64,000 bases of DNA from Pestalotiopsis fici W106-1 (Eukaryota; Ascomycota; Sordariomycetes; Amphisphaeriales; Sporocadaceae). Shown here piece by piece: positions 23,156 through 34,358 of this stretch. A program made the translations under genes and the position numbers. The stretch is from assembly GCF_000516985.1 (NCBI RefSeq), contig NW_006917103.1, positions 1,116,001 to 1,180,000 of the forward strand, given 5' to 3'. Positions within the stretch are counted from its first letter, which is position 1, and each line of letters begins with the position of its first letter. The notes under the pieces are model-generated. The model did no database searches. It was not told where the DNA came from and saw only the letters and a list, made by a program, of their open reading frames with translations.

Positions 23156-24169
23156 ATGGCCCACACGACATCAACCAACCCCAAAGCGGCATCATCTAGG
23201 CCAATTATCACCCTCGAGGAACATTTCCTCTCGCGAGCAGCTAGTGCCCAACCCAACGAGAACAATGCAGCCTTCAAGGCCATCCCGGGCCTATTTGAGC
23301 AATTCACCGAGCTCGGCCCCAAGCGACTCGAGGACATGGAGTCGGGCCAGGTCACGATGCAAGTTATTTCCCACGGCCCCGGCGATCTTTCGCCCGCCCA
23401 GTGTCGAGAGTGCAATGACCAGCTGGCCGAGGCCGTGCGCGCCCACCCGGACCGGTTCGCCGGCTTTGCCGAGCTGCCCATGGACGAGCCCGATGAGGCC
23501 GCCAAGGAGCTCCGACGTACGTGTTCGGGGGAGAATGATGTGGCCAAATTTGTCGGCGCTTTGATTGACAGTCACACTGAAAAGGGCTTGTACTATGACG
23601 GGCCCGAATTTGATGTGCTCTGGGACGAGGCGGTAAGGTTGGACGTGCCAATCTACATTCATCCGACGTGGCCATCAGACCAGCTCTTTGATGCGTACAA
23701 GTCGCCCAATCTCCCTGAGCACGTGTCAAAATCCATTCTCGCATTCGGGTTTGGGTGGCACAGCGATGTTGCCGTCCATGTTCTGCGATTGTATGCCACG
23801 GGTGTGTTTGACCGGTTTCCCAAACTCAAAATCATCATTGGGCATATGGGGGAGATGATTCCATACATGCTCCAGAGGATCGAAAGGGTATCATCACGGT
23901 GGGGTAACAAGAGGTCCTTTCGTGAAGTATGGGACAACAACTTGTGGTTGACGACGAGCGGAAATTGGGCACTCGACCCACTGGCCTGTATTCTACGAAA
24001 CACTAAACATGATAGAATCATGTACAGTGTTGACTACCCCTTTGCCAAGAGCGGTGACGGGCTCAAGTGGCTAGAAGAGCTAGAGCAGAGTGGAATGGTC
24101 AGCGAGGAAGAGCTGGAAGGGATACGATGGAAGAATGCAGCAACGCTATTGAAACTAAGTGTCGTCTAA
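23156..24169 (+). CDS. Amidohydrolase-family (ACMSD-like) decarboxylase
   Basis: One exon, 337 aa, the usual length for the family. The metal-binding E-x-H motif near the N-terminus (LEEHF, E21 and H23), the later IYIHPT and IIGHMGE histidines, and YSVDYPF near the C-terminus match the amidohydrolase_2 / gamma-resorcylate (2,3-dihydroxybenzoate) decarboxylase group. These enzymes use a divalent metal to remove CO2 from hydroxybenzoates without a cofactor. In fungi they take part in salicylate or dihydroxybenzoate catabolism and sometimes in secondary metabolism. No targeting signal; probably cytosolic. It is downstream of the broken esterase, but no pathway link is visible. Substrate specificity cannot be decided from sequence. 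Confidence 0.88.
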   Translation: MAHTTSTNPKAASSRPIITLEEHFLSRAASAQPNENNAAFKAIPGLFEQFTELGPKRLEDMESGQVTMQVISHGPGDLSPAQCRECNDQLAEAVRAHPDRFAGFAELPMDEPDEAAKELRRTCSGENDVAKFVGALIDSHTEKGLYYDGPEFDVLWDEAVRLDVPIYIHPTWPSDQLFDAYKSPNLPEHVSKSILAFGFGWHSDVAVHVLRLYATGVFDRFPKLKIIIGHMGEMIPYMLQRIERVSSRWGNKRSFREVWDNNLWLTTSGNWALDPLACILRNTKHDRIMYSVDYPFAKSGDGLKWLEELEQSGMVSEEELEGIRWKNAATLLKLSVV

Positions 24170-24783
24170 CAGTCCAGAAAAAGAATGGCTCTAGAGATCA
24201 ATAAAGTCCAACTCACAGAAATGTTCAGGGTGCTATCCTCAACCGATCCAGCTCACGACGTGGTTTACGCAATGGCTCGATATGATCGGTTGCACATTTG
24301 ACAAGTACACTTTAGTTCAGTCTCCTGCAGCGAAAATGGCGGGCATCAAACTTTGCCTGCCTTCCCTTCCTCCAGAAACGTGGATTCTTGCCCGTTGTTG
24401 CAGATCACAACCGAAGTTGTTGATGCATCGAACTAGCCAGAGCTATTACTGCATCGATCAACAGGTATTGTGGGAATTGTCCCATGATACCACCTCCTTC
24501 ACCATAGAGCCGACAGCTGTATGCTTGATCTGAAGCTGCTACCAGGACAGTCTTTCTAGGCATGGACTTGCAGAGCCAAAGGATCCCTGCTGTACGCCCT
24601 GGTAGATTCTCATCGCGCCATTAGAAGACGAGGCGCCGTGTTTGGAAAAAGATGGCTCGGATAGCTCGGTTAATATTGCACGTCGCCCATGTGATCCGCT
24701 TGATAGATGGGCCTTGCGAGGCGGCGGGATGATCTCAGCAAGGCCTTATCAATGACAGGTTCCATGGCGCACAACTGTCTCAT
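24170..24783. other. Intergenic, no gene seen
   Basis: Between the convergent ends of the decarboxylase and the second HET gene. Minus-strand frames downstream of the HET stop show no clear continuation of a HET protein. Confidence 0.5.
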
Positions 24784-25881
24784 CTAAGAGCCTCGACAAT
24801 AAACATCAAACGCATCTAGAAAGATAAAGATGGTGTCTAGTGAGAAGAGGTTGAGCTGCTCTCTGTATTTGTCGGGAATCAAGTCCGTCCCGTGGTTTAC
24901 CAGCTCTTCCGTTGCACGATTCATGCGCAGAACCTGAGCCCAGCTGACGATACGGTCTTCCAGCAAAAAGGTAGGAAAGGTGGCACCTGCCAATTCCCTC
25001 ACGATCCAACTATTCTGGAAATAAGGTCGAAGCATAAAGTTTCTCATGGCTTCATGAATTGGACAGTCGTCCAATTGATTGACCTCATCCGCCACCAGCC
25101 AAGGCTGCATCATCCCTGCCATCCAGGAAGAGTGCGGCGAATAGTTCTCTGGGTGATCTGCCTTATCTTTTGGACTACCAAACCCGTCTGGCATGGCACG
25201 ATCTATGGTTTTCAGGGTGTCGACAAGAATTTCTGAGCTGTCGTGCTTGAGACCGAGCCAGCCGACAACAGTACGAGCGCGACGGTAGGCAACCTGCATT
25301 AATTTCGCCCTGTCACCTGCTTCTCGAGAATCATCCTCATTGATGCATAAACTATCTGTCCAGATCCGCAAGGGTTGAGGCTTGGGCGGGTTGGTCTTTC
25401 CAGAGTTGACAAGATCACAGAGGCGGCGTAGTGGCTGGCGGGAGCTGTACGATTCCTTGCTGCTGACAGAAGCGACGTCAAGGTTGCGGCTCAGCTTTGG
25501 GGTCGAGCTGATGCTGGACGATATCGAGTGGCGTGATGATGGCCCAGAACCATCATTGAAGACAGTTCTCACGTGGCGAATTGCCTCTGCCAGAGTGGCG
25601 GGAATATGAACTCTGGAATGGTTCATGAGAATGATCTCTGCAATGGTGGAATCGCCCAGCAAAACGGACAAACCAACAAATACTGGTTTCTCGCTCAGTG
25701 GCACGTTCACTAGGCGACATGAAATTGGCCTCTCGAGGTGGCCGGTCGGGGCAATCTCAAGTAGGCGAATCTCGGGTATCCTTGAGCTGAGACGTTTGTA
25801 AGAAATCGACCTGATTGAAGACGACGAATAAGTCGATGTCTGGGACGCCATTGCGTCAGACTTGTAAGGACGAGCGGGCAA
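24784..25881 (-). CDS. Short HET-domain protein
   Basis: One exon, 365 aa; a second Met at 25851 (MASQTSTYSSSSIRS) is an alternative start. The sequence has the HET signature LRIWTDSLCINEDD followed by QVAYRRARTVVGWLGL, and later MLRPYFQNSWIVRELAGA, the equivalent of the WxRxWxxQE block. The usual YxALSYxWG block is weak (EKPVFVGLSVLLGD), and a Ser-rich insert (SSRHSISSSISST) separates the first and second blocks. The protein stops shortly after a hydrophobic segment (LDTIFIFLDAFDVYC); the long C-terminal region common in HET proteins is missing, so it may be truncated. Expected role: incompatibility or cell-death trigger, by family only. Confidence 0.8.
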   Translation of the reverse strand: MPARPYKSDAMASQTSTYSSSSIRSISYKRLSSRIPEIRLLEIAPTGHLERPISCRLVNVPLSEKPVFVGLSVLLGDSTIAEIILMNHSRVHIPATLAEAIRHVRTVFNDGSGPSSRHSISSSISSTPKLSRNLDVASVSSKESYSSRQPLRRLCDLVNSGKTNPPKPQPLRIWTDSLCINEDDSREAGDRAKLMQVAYRRARTVVGWLGLKHDSSEILVDTLKTIDRAMPDGFGSPKDKADHPENYSPHSSWMAGMMQPWLVADEVNQLDDCPIHEAMRNFMLRPYFQNSWIVRELAGATFPTFLLEDRIVSWAQVLRMNRATEELVNHGTDLIPDKYREQLNLFSLDTIFIFLDAFDVYCRGS

Positions 25882-28800
25882 CTACCAGCTGGAATATTGT
25901 AAGAGATTGTAGAGAAACCGGAAAAAAAGTCATGAGAGACGAGGTATTCTTCAGTAAAATCTGGGGGTGTGCCGGCAATTCCGCCCCAACGGCCGTTGCC
26001 CAAGTGGAAAAGAAGCCTTGAGGGGGTCCACGACACATTGCATCCTTCCTTAGGCGAGAGTCAGCCAAAGGGCATGACGCTGATTGCTGGCGGTCCTGGA
26101 TAGACCCGTACAGGTCAGGCCATATCAAGCCCGAGAACGGGGTCCTAAAATACAATCGGGACCTTCGTGACCCCAGGTTGTGAGGGGGAAAAGTCGTTCT
26201 AGCATCCCTGGCATTGCACTAAGCAAGGTGCCCAAAAGGAACTTCTGGAGTCTGATGGAGCGTTCTGCAGCTAGGTTTTAGGTAGTAGGAAGGAGCTCAA
26301 GTAATCCTCCTTGCTGACCACTATTGTCTCGGCTGGCCTAACCGCGGTAAGTAACGTGCGTAATAGCACAGACTTTAAATCGCCCTTGAAAAGTTTAGAT
26401 GTCGTTTGTCACCTGTTGCACATGAATGGAACACGTCTAGAAGTTGTCCGGACATGCAAAGAGGAACTAGACAAGTGCCCAGAGAGCGAAAAACTGACTG
26501 GTGTTGCGGTGGAGGAGAATGGCAAGGACACCTGCAGTCTCCACTAAACTCACTGCGCTAGCATAAAGCCCCTTGATTGCACGCATTCCCTGGGAGTATT
26601 GCTTTTGGCTATGCCTGAGAGCACAAGCTGGAAATCTCGAATCGAAGATACTTGAACAAGTTGGAAAGGGATATATGGTGTTGTATAGTTATATTATGAA
26701 AAGTTGAATAATTTTCCTGAATTTGATATGCTAAACATGACGATACCAAGATGATGAATGCCGATAGAACATGGTGCAGAAGGCCCTAGAGCATGTAGGT
26801 TGGGCGGGTATGGAGACGGACTGGTACTAGCAGTTTACTACACGTGTATAATCACGGAAACCAGGGGCTTGGCCCCGCGAAGGGCCGCTTAGGCCCGCAA
26901 ACAGTCCCCGGGTCGTCCCCATTGGCCACGCTTCGCCCCTGGAACCAACACCAGGCACTCCCGCGGTGCAGCGACGATCCATACCATTACTACATGCACA
27001 GTCTTGAGAACGAGGTCCTCTTCTCACGGGCGGCCGCAAACACCGAGTTTCCGCTCATACTATGTTGTAAAAGCAGACAGTTCCTAGATCTCGAACTATC
27101 CATATCCGTTCGAGCCGATTGTCGTCGCATTCTACCAATTGCCTGGTGTTGGTGCGCCTGTCCTTCTTCTACCAAGAGAAACCCTGGCTGGGTCTGGGTG
27201 CTGTGGTTCCAGCCTCTCTTGAACTTCGGATCAGGGGTTCTTACCACTCACTACACTAGTCTATCTACAGGGGGCGGGCGGCCCAAGCCTTTTTCTCAAT
27301 TGGGATGCTGGGTCGGCTCATGGTTGGCACAGTTCGTCCTCTGATACTGCCAACAACTAGATACAGAGGCTATCCTGTTCCTGAATGCAGATCCTGCGCT
27401 CAGATTCAATCTGTACCTGAATGTTCCATCTCACCATGAACAGCCTATCCGCGTCCTGTGCGTTTTGTAAGTGTGCCGGCGATCCAGAGAACAAGGTTTA
27501 CCGTGCAGCGCTGGCAGCTACCTGTGTGATTAGTAAACCCGTTCACCAGGACTAGGAGGGATCTCTGAGTGCTCTTCCATGGTCTGCCATAAGGTTCTCA
27601 AGTGGTCATTATATTCCAAAATCGGCTCGGCCACTTAGTTGATGATGTAGTGATGCGGCCGATTGGTGTCGGACTGCCATGAGTCAAGGCTTTCGCGTTT
27701 GAGTAGTTCCTCCGAGACATGTGTGTTGGCCTTTTGTGGTCTTACCTTCACAAAGGACTTAGCAAGCTGAGCCATAAAACTCGGCAAGAGATTATAAGCG
27801 TTCGAAGCTGATGAATGTTGTCTACACGGACAGTGTATATAGCTTGAGACATGGCTGTGGGTCTAACGGATTTAGTTTTCGCCCAAGATTTGTCATCAAG
27901 ATGAAGACAATGAACTTGTAAATATGATTTGTTTGGAGTCGTGCTTTATAGAATACTGCGCCTGCGGCCTTTCTAGTCTTATATCTCTCGACCCAAGGTT
28001 GTGTGCTGGTCAAAAGATCACTGTCAACGAAGACTCTAGATTCCTTATTAGGTTGACTTAGATGTTAAAGTGATAGAATAGTTCTTATTTCCTTGTCTGA
28101 AGGCTAGGGTCAGATAAAATAATGACTCGGATGGCGCATGCTTCATATGGCATTGACCCACATGCCTTGTGCTCAGAGCATTTTCAAGAACTGCTAAATA
28201 TATGGCTAATTCCGTATTGCTCGACTTGGAGAAATAAATGAAAGATTATGACTGGCGCTGGGAAGCCTTGACCTTCACCACGTAATACCTAAAATTGTAC
28301 AAGTGTGCATGCTTGGTGTGTCTTACCGCCGCCCTCGGCCCCCATTTTCTGTGGATTCATACATGATACATATTTGGTTCAAAATAGGTACATACCTACC
28401 TACGCGAAGAAAGATCTTTACATATAAAGCGATGCGGAAAATGGACAAGAAGTCTACTCCATCGTGTTTTTTCCTTCCATAGTCCTTGCATATATACCTC
28501 GTTGAAAAGACCTGAAAGATGTAATCACGACAAAGAACCATGATAGCATCCACGGCCAAAACGATTAGCCCCGATACCAGATAAAATGCTTACTTGAAGA
28601 AAATGGCGTTTAGATAAACTTTCCGATCACTCCAAAATAGACAGGTTCGGGACCTCAGAGGATTCAACTAGCGCGCTGTCATGCTGACTTTCGGCTCTAA
28701 TGGATGGAAAGAACTTTGGGACCCCTGCCAAAGCTGAGAATCCAGTCCAATCAAGAGCTGTTTACTGCGCCCAGGAAACAGCTTGGACAGTCGCTAGCGA

Positions 28801-29082
28801 ATACATCTAATGATTTACCCTTTTCGGTATCACCAAATCCCCTGATGTCAGCAGCAGGATTCAATTTGATGATATTGTTACCGCCAGCCCGACGCGAAAA
28901 AGAAAATATGGCACTCTTGTGTCGCCTTGATCCTCGCGCCTTGTACGACGGCATCATCTCTGTTGTTCCGACTCTCCCATCCTGAATCCCTTGACGGTGG
29001 TTTTACATGTCATTTTTGAACCCAATACCGTGCTGGCAGGTGAAGAAGCAGCTCCGAGCTGCTGCCCTTTGATCAAACAGCC
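25882..29082. other. Gene-poor stretch of 3.2 kb
   Basis: No gene could be supported. Frames at 26311-26547, 26844-27344 and 28704-28985 have no family likeness and no splice partners. A GC-rich block with short palindromes (GGGGCTTGGCCCC at about 26867) begins near 26850 inside otherwise AT-biased DNA and may be the remains of a mobile element. Confidence 0.45.
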
Positions 29083-30096
29083 ATGTCTAATACCACGCCC
29101 ACGACAGCTGCCGCTGCTTCGCGCACCAATCTCGGACCCCTCACCACGACTTTCACGTACCCGTCGAGCTGCAACGTGGCGATCCAGGGCTGCGCAACCT
29201 GCGATTATGGTTGGCAAGCTCAAACTTGCAGCGACAATGCTTTTAATGCACAGGGTGTCCAAGATAATCCTGATTGCTGGCCTGCACGCGCGACCTCGGT
29301 GTCGACAGGTGTGGCCTTGAATGGCTGGGGCTTTTACTCGCCTGGCATCCAATGTCCCGTGGGGTATGCGACCTCGTGTGTCGCGACCGAAGGCGTTGCT
29401 GGTGGTTTCAATTTTCAATTCGAGCTGTTACCGAGTGAAACGGCGATAGGATGCTGCCCAACGTGAGTACATACTCCTGGGTCTTGAATGGGTGGTAGAG
29501 TACTGACCCTCGTCTGTAGAGGATTCCAGTGCAGTCAGAACTTCAACCGCGACACGGGACAAACGTGTATCAGCGTCGGAAGCACTGGATCCTTTGCCGC
29601 CGTCCAATGCTCGTCTGGCCAGAGCGAGGGGTTCACCTACCTCGATTTGCCCGCGACCGTCACAGAAACAGTCTCGAGTTCGGAAAGCGCCCTTATCCTC
29701 GAAACTTTTACTCTCTCGGCGCCGCTCTTCCAACTCAACTTTCAGTCGTCCGATCTGCCCTCGACAGTCACGGGACCCATAACCATCACAACTGACGCCA
29801 CCACGTCCTCGGCCTCGACGTTTCCACAGACCGCATCATCCGCGAGTGGAGGGCTTTCGACAGGCGCAAAAGCAGGAATTGGAGTCGGTGCTGGTCTTGC
29901 TGTTATTGCACTCTTTGGTGCTCTTCTTTTTTACTTTTCCCGTCGGAGAAAAAGACCCGCTGAATTGGCCGGGCCGTTACCTACGGAAACACCTAAACCG
30001 GAACTGGCTGGACAGGCATATACTGTTCCAACCGAACTTCACGCGAACCCAACAGCTCAGGAACTACCCGGGAACTCTTTACCTGTATACAAGTGA
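29083..30096 (+). CDS. Single-pass cysteine-rich surface protein with Ser/Thr stalk
   Basis: Two exons, 29083-29462 and 29520-30096, 318 aa. The outer part is cysteine-rich (CNVAIQGCATCDYGW, CCPTGFQCSQ, TCISVG), then a Ser/Thr-rich region, then one membrane helix (AGIGVGAGLAVIALFGALLFYF) followed by the basic stop-transfer RRRKRP and a Pro-rich cytosolic tail of about 50 residues. The N-terminus has no signal peptide but starts with a LGPLTTTFTYPSSC block that is recurrent in this fungal family. The intron (GTGAGT...TGTAG) restores CCPTGFQC. The architecture resembles wall-stress sensors of the Mid2/Wsc kind, but no WSC domain was found. A protein of similar layout lies at 38761. Confidence 0.8.
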
Positions 30097-30806
30097 CCGA
30101 TTAAACCTTGATGCACAAAGTCATAATACGCGCATGCAGCTGTTCGTACTCAATGCGAGGACGACATTGATGATTCCCTGCCGTTGACAGTTGGGGGTAT
30201 AACACTAAGGTTGGGTGCTTGAGAACCTAATAACTCCAACGGAGTTCCTTTCTATGGCCTGAAAACAATGTCTCCATAGAACAGTGAATGGAAAGGCATG
30301 AAATGTCCATATTGATCGACATTAAGGGCACGGCCATTATGCCAAAGGCGATAGATGAGCTTTAACTCGACCAAGTTAAAGACGTATCACTCAATTCGAG
30401 GATGACTCCCGATTAGTCCTTGCATCTGAGCCAGTTGCAGGTTAAACAAAAAGTCTCCCCAGTTGGCTAGGAGATTGCCCCCAGCGGCCGGTGTAGCAGG
30501 CGGTGTCCCGACCTGGCTTGTATGGATGGATTAATGCACTGGCATCGAGTCCAGTCTTCATTGTGTACGGATACAGTCGCGTCCTACAGAGACAGTGGCG
30601 GGTCTACCAGACTCATTAAAGCCCTGTCAAAGATACTACGGCTTATCATAATTCTAAAAGATAACGAAAAAGAAAACAAGGAAATCGAATTTCAAGGCTT
30701 TATTTCAGATTACTATAATAGGCATCTATGTTTCACCGTGATTGGCTCTCGCCAGAGCTGCCCCATCCGGAGCATTTCCCATACGGTCTCAGAAAATCTG
30801 CCCAAT
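30097..30806. other. Convergent intergenic region
   Basis: 3' flanks of the surface protein gene and of the Hce2-like gene. No coding signal found; the large plus-strand frame 30522-31343 is the antisense of the Hce2-like gene. Confidence 0.5.
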
Positions 30807-31361
30807 TCATTGAGCCTTTGGGTTCCAAATCTTGAACTCAAGTTCGTAATCGCCTTGCATCTTGATGTATTTATCCGTGCACGGCATATATCCGTTTGCC
30901 TTGAAGTGGTCCGCCTGCTGATATTGATTGATCAAGGTGTGCAGAATATCCGACATGTCCTGGGCTCCGACAAAGTAGGCATACGACACGGCGTTGAACG
31001 ACGTGGGCCGGATACTAAAGGTGCAGGTCTCCACGGTGATCAGGGGGGCGAAGCCCGTCTTGATGTCGGCGCGCTGCGGCCAGTTGGAGTCCAGCGAGTA
31101 ATAGGCCTTGTCCTTGACGTCGTTGATCTTGTTGAGCATGGCCAGGCAGTCGACCGACAGGGCCGCGTCCTTGTCGCCCGAGTGGTTCTCCAAGTCGTGC
31201 GTGTCGCCGCACAGGTTGCCCTTGGCGTGGTTGTTGAACGTGTACAGTTGGTCCACCCAGGCAATCTGGTTCAGGATGGAGTCGCGGGGAAGGACGTCAG
31301 CTACGGCCCCAGCTGCAAGCTTTGCGGCAAGGGCAACAAGTGAAGCTGTCATGAGATGCAT
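30807..31361 (-). CDS. Ecp2/Hce2-like small secreted protein
   Basis: One exon, 184 aa from Met 31361; the frame opens earlier at 31412, but this Met begins a clean signal peptide (MHLMTASLVALAAKLAAGAVA). The mature protein has four cysteines (NLCGD, VDCLAM, ETCTFS, MPCTDK), enough for two disulfides. The block SVDCLAMLNKIND, the GAQDMSDILHTLI segment and the MPC near the end fit the Hce2 pattern (homologues of Cladosporium fulvum ECP2). Members are secreted and several act as effectors or in fungal antagonism; here the role is inferred only. A TATAAAA box lies on the minus strand at 31437-31431, about 70 nt upstream of the start. GC content of the coding region is higher than its surroundings. 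Confidence 0.72.
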   Translation of the reverse strand: MHLMTASLVALAAKLAAGAVADVLPRDSILNQIAWVDQLYTFNNHAKGNLCGDTHDLENHSGDKDAALSVDCLAMLNKINDVKDKAYYSLDSNWPQRADIKTGFAPLITVETCTFSIRPTSFNAVSYAYFVGAQDMSDILHTLINQYQQADHFKANGYMPCTDKYIKMQGDYELEFKIWNPKAQ

Positions 31362-32154
31362 TTTCGTGGTAGTGATGAAAATGTAATTGTGTACTGAGGA
31401 TGCTGCAATCAATGTGAGAGCAGTTGTTTCTTTTATAGAGTGGCGTGGTGATTAAATGGCCCACCCTTCTTTGATACATACTCAGCACTATCCATAGCTT
31501 TATAATGATTCACTTGTAGTCGCTCAACTAGCGGTTTAATGTGATTAAAGCAATGGAGGACAAGACATGTGTTTATTGCCACCATGAGAGACTGGGGCGA
31601 GTGAATAATGGCGTGTCTTTGTCTGTTGCTCAATATTTCTTTGTGCTCATTGAATTTTGAGAAACCCAAGAAAGTAGCAACGAAGTACATCCTTCCTCCA
31701 AAGACACAAAAGATGCCTGCATCCTGTGCACAACAGGTTGGGCCCAATAAGCACCAGTGCCGCCACCTGTCTATTTTGCCATCTCTTGAAGGCTTTGTGA
31801 TGCCAATCCCAGAATTTGCTGTCCATTATCGTAATGTGAGGTTTCCCAGCCGTCCCAAACTCATGGCGGTGCCCTTGTTGATCTGAGTATGCCGTTTTGC
31901 ATCTTCGGCCTGTCGCTGTGGGGGGCTGATTGAATAACTTGGGACAACCGCAGATTGCTTCAAGAGAGCAACGAGTATGTGATTATCAGTCAACAGACTT
32001 GATTGGCACAAGTTTCCCTCGTTCTCCGGCTAGCATGGGGAAACAATCTCCCCCTCGCCATGGTGCCAATGCAGCAGAATCGTGATCGGTGCCGAGCGTC
32101 CAGTTCGGCCGTGTCGTTTCAAGCTTATATTCCGAGGTGGTTGCCCGTGTCACT
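31362..32154. promoter_or_regulatory. Hce2-like gene promoter and esterase 3' flank
   Basis: TATAAAA on the minus strand at 31437-31431 is the probable core promoter of the Hce2-like gene. The rest has only short frames. Confidence 0.45.
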
Positions 32155-33258
32155 TCATATGATGAGCGATTGGAGTAAGGTAAACCCAACGAGACACCAT
32201 ATTGCCGTTGCCTTGCGGCCCACAGCCGAGGAGTCAGAGTCGTCGTCTGACCCGTCCGTCCCGTCCGTTCCATTTCCACCCGTCGTATTCGTTGACTTGG
32301 TTTGAATATCGAGCGTGTAGTTGCCAAAGAATTCCAGAATCATCGGGGTCGCATCGAATGATGCCGTGGCCGAGTCGTCGTCGTTTGCGAAAAGTTTCTT
32401 CGTCGGCCAAACATGTCCAATGCTCTTTCCATCGTAGACATGCGAAACAAGACCCAAGTTTGAGTCGTTGCCAAACTGGTACAAAGTCGCCGACTTTGTG
32501 AGGTCCGTCGATGTGTTGGTAGAGTCAAGATCATTCCGCTCTGCCCATTCTTGAACCCAGTGCGGTATCGCGGGCAGGCAAGAATCACGCCTACTGTCAT
32601 CGCCATCGTAGGGAATGACTGGATCATCGCCTCCGTGAAACTCCAGCATGGGAATACCAGTCCGGCCCGCCGAACATGGGATCTTGACCGAGGCGGGCTT
32701 GCAGTTGTCGTTGGCATCTGTTATGTAGAAGGCACCCGAGACGGGTGCAAAGGCAGCGAATCTATTTGACAGAGTTTCGTCGCATGCTAAAAGCCCAGCC
32801 ATGCCGCCGCCCTGGGACTTGCCCGTGGCATAAATCTGCGAAATATCGATGCATAGCGTGGACTCGATATCGTCTAGGATATCTGTCACGAATCCGATAT
32901 CGTCAGATGTGCTGTTGGGGCTGACTTGCCATTGCGCCTGGAAAGCGGGGCCGGGTTAGTGGATGGATGCTGACTTTCCTTTGCTGACACGGTAACCTAC
33001 ATCGATGGCCTCTGGATAGATGACAATGTACTGGTCGTTGACATCAGAGTTGGTCAATTGATCAAGGTCGAGCTGCGTCTCGGGAGACTGGCCGCCTCCG
33101 TGGAATGACAGGATTAGCGGCGCTGGCGTGTCTGTTGAGTAGTTGTCTGGTATCGAAAGCAGATATGATCGACCAGAGAGTGTCTCATTGCTGGTTTTGC
33201 CCACTGAGAATGACGAGTCTGTATTAAAACAACCTGAAGAGGATATATTTTGAGACAT
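32155..33258 (-). CDS. LpqC/feruloyl-esterase-type hydrolase with GPI-like tail
   Basis: Two exons, 33258-33001 and 32937-32155, 346 aa. The sequence matches the polyhydroxybutyrate depolymerase/LpqC esterase family of fungi (feruloyl and acetyl-xylan-type esterases): LILSFHGGG, nucleophile motif TGKSQGGG (Ser127), acidic block HGGDDPVIPYDG and catalytic His in SIGHVWP. The C-terminus has a Gly/Asp/Ser stretch then a hydrophobic end (AIWCLVGFTLLQSLII), as in GPI-anchored proteins. Such a protein should carry a signal peptide, but Met 33258 starts directly before SSSGCF; the in-frame upstream codons (ILFVNFCFASDIEA) are hydrophobic but contain no ATG. A missed first exon or a lost start codon is likely. 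The intron (GTAGGT...CCAG) is in phase 0. Confidence 0.8.
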
Positions 33259-34358
33259 GGCTTCAATATCGCTAGCAAAACAAAAATTTACAAACAAAAT
33301 ATCATTGCTGCACCGAGATGACGGATATGGGACAATCTATAGTCTTGTGTGATGTTGTGGTGCAAAGAGAATGAATTCCAGAGGTTGACGAGGTGAATGG
33401 CCCTGGCTTGGCAGGGAACACGAGGAAGAGCAGGAAGAAAAAAAATCGCTAGGGGGCCGGGCCAACAACAGCGGATGTGGCTTGCGTAAGGCACTTCGTG
33501 TTTCAAAACTATTGCCGCCAATCACACGCCAAGGCGGCGGTACGTGGACCTAGCCCACGGGAGATCTTCATCTACAGCAGGAAATTCTTATCTTGGTTAA
33601 TGCCTGATCGGAGATAAGGATTCGCGTATCTGTCCGCTTACAGTACCTACCTAATTGAGCATTAAGGGGGTCTATGTTCCATTAGGCATCCACGATTTCC
33701 ATCATGCAAAAGTCGAGATGTCACATGATATTGAGCCAGGATACTGTACTATAGTACTGCGTATATATCCTATCACTTGTTTCACGAGTATATCACGAGT
33801 AATAGTGGTCATAACTCGTCCGAAAGGAGCGCCACAAGGTCGCGGGTGCTAATGTAGGTACCAAATTTAGCTTTTTAGTTGGCTAATGCCAAGATTACAG
33901 CGTACCTACCCAACTAGCATGAGCATTCCTGCGGGCAAGAGCAAAGAAAGGTGGTGAATCCATCCAAGTAAGCTCACTGTCAGCTGGAGCAATGTTTTCT
34001 TGCTTCCTGCCTACGACCACGGAGCGAGCTCCAAAGTCTCCAGCATCTTTCGTGCCCCGAGTATGCCTTATAAATGAGCCCGTGTCTTAGTTTCGAAACC
34101 ATTTTTGACTATTTGGGACTATCATATACGCACTCGCGAAAGAGTACACCTTTGATGTCACACTGACGTCCTTCGTTTATAGTACCCACCGCAGATCTTC
34201 CGCTCTGGGCATGTTGGATTATTTTTATCCATTTTGCTTTTATACCTCGACCAGCTTATCGTTGATTTTCCCCTTCGCATTAGCTCATGTGCGGGTTTCA
34301 ACAATGTTCGTGCTCCATTGATTGGTACTTTCCCCCCCTGTATATACCTATTAGACTA
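33259..34358. other. Intergenic region
   Basis: Upstream of the esterase and downstream of the F-box gene. No gene could be supported; a missing first exon of the esterase could lie within 33259-33550. Confidence 0.45.

Noticed and set aside
26844..27344. 166-aa plus-strand frame
   Set aside because: Composition follows the GC-rich block; no domain or codon pattern supports coding.
30522..31343. 273-aa plus-strand open frame
   Set aside because: It is the antisense of the Hce2-like gene, which has a signal peptide, conserved cysteines and a TATA box; the plus-strand translation has no motif.
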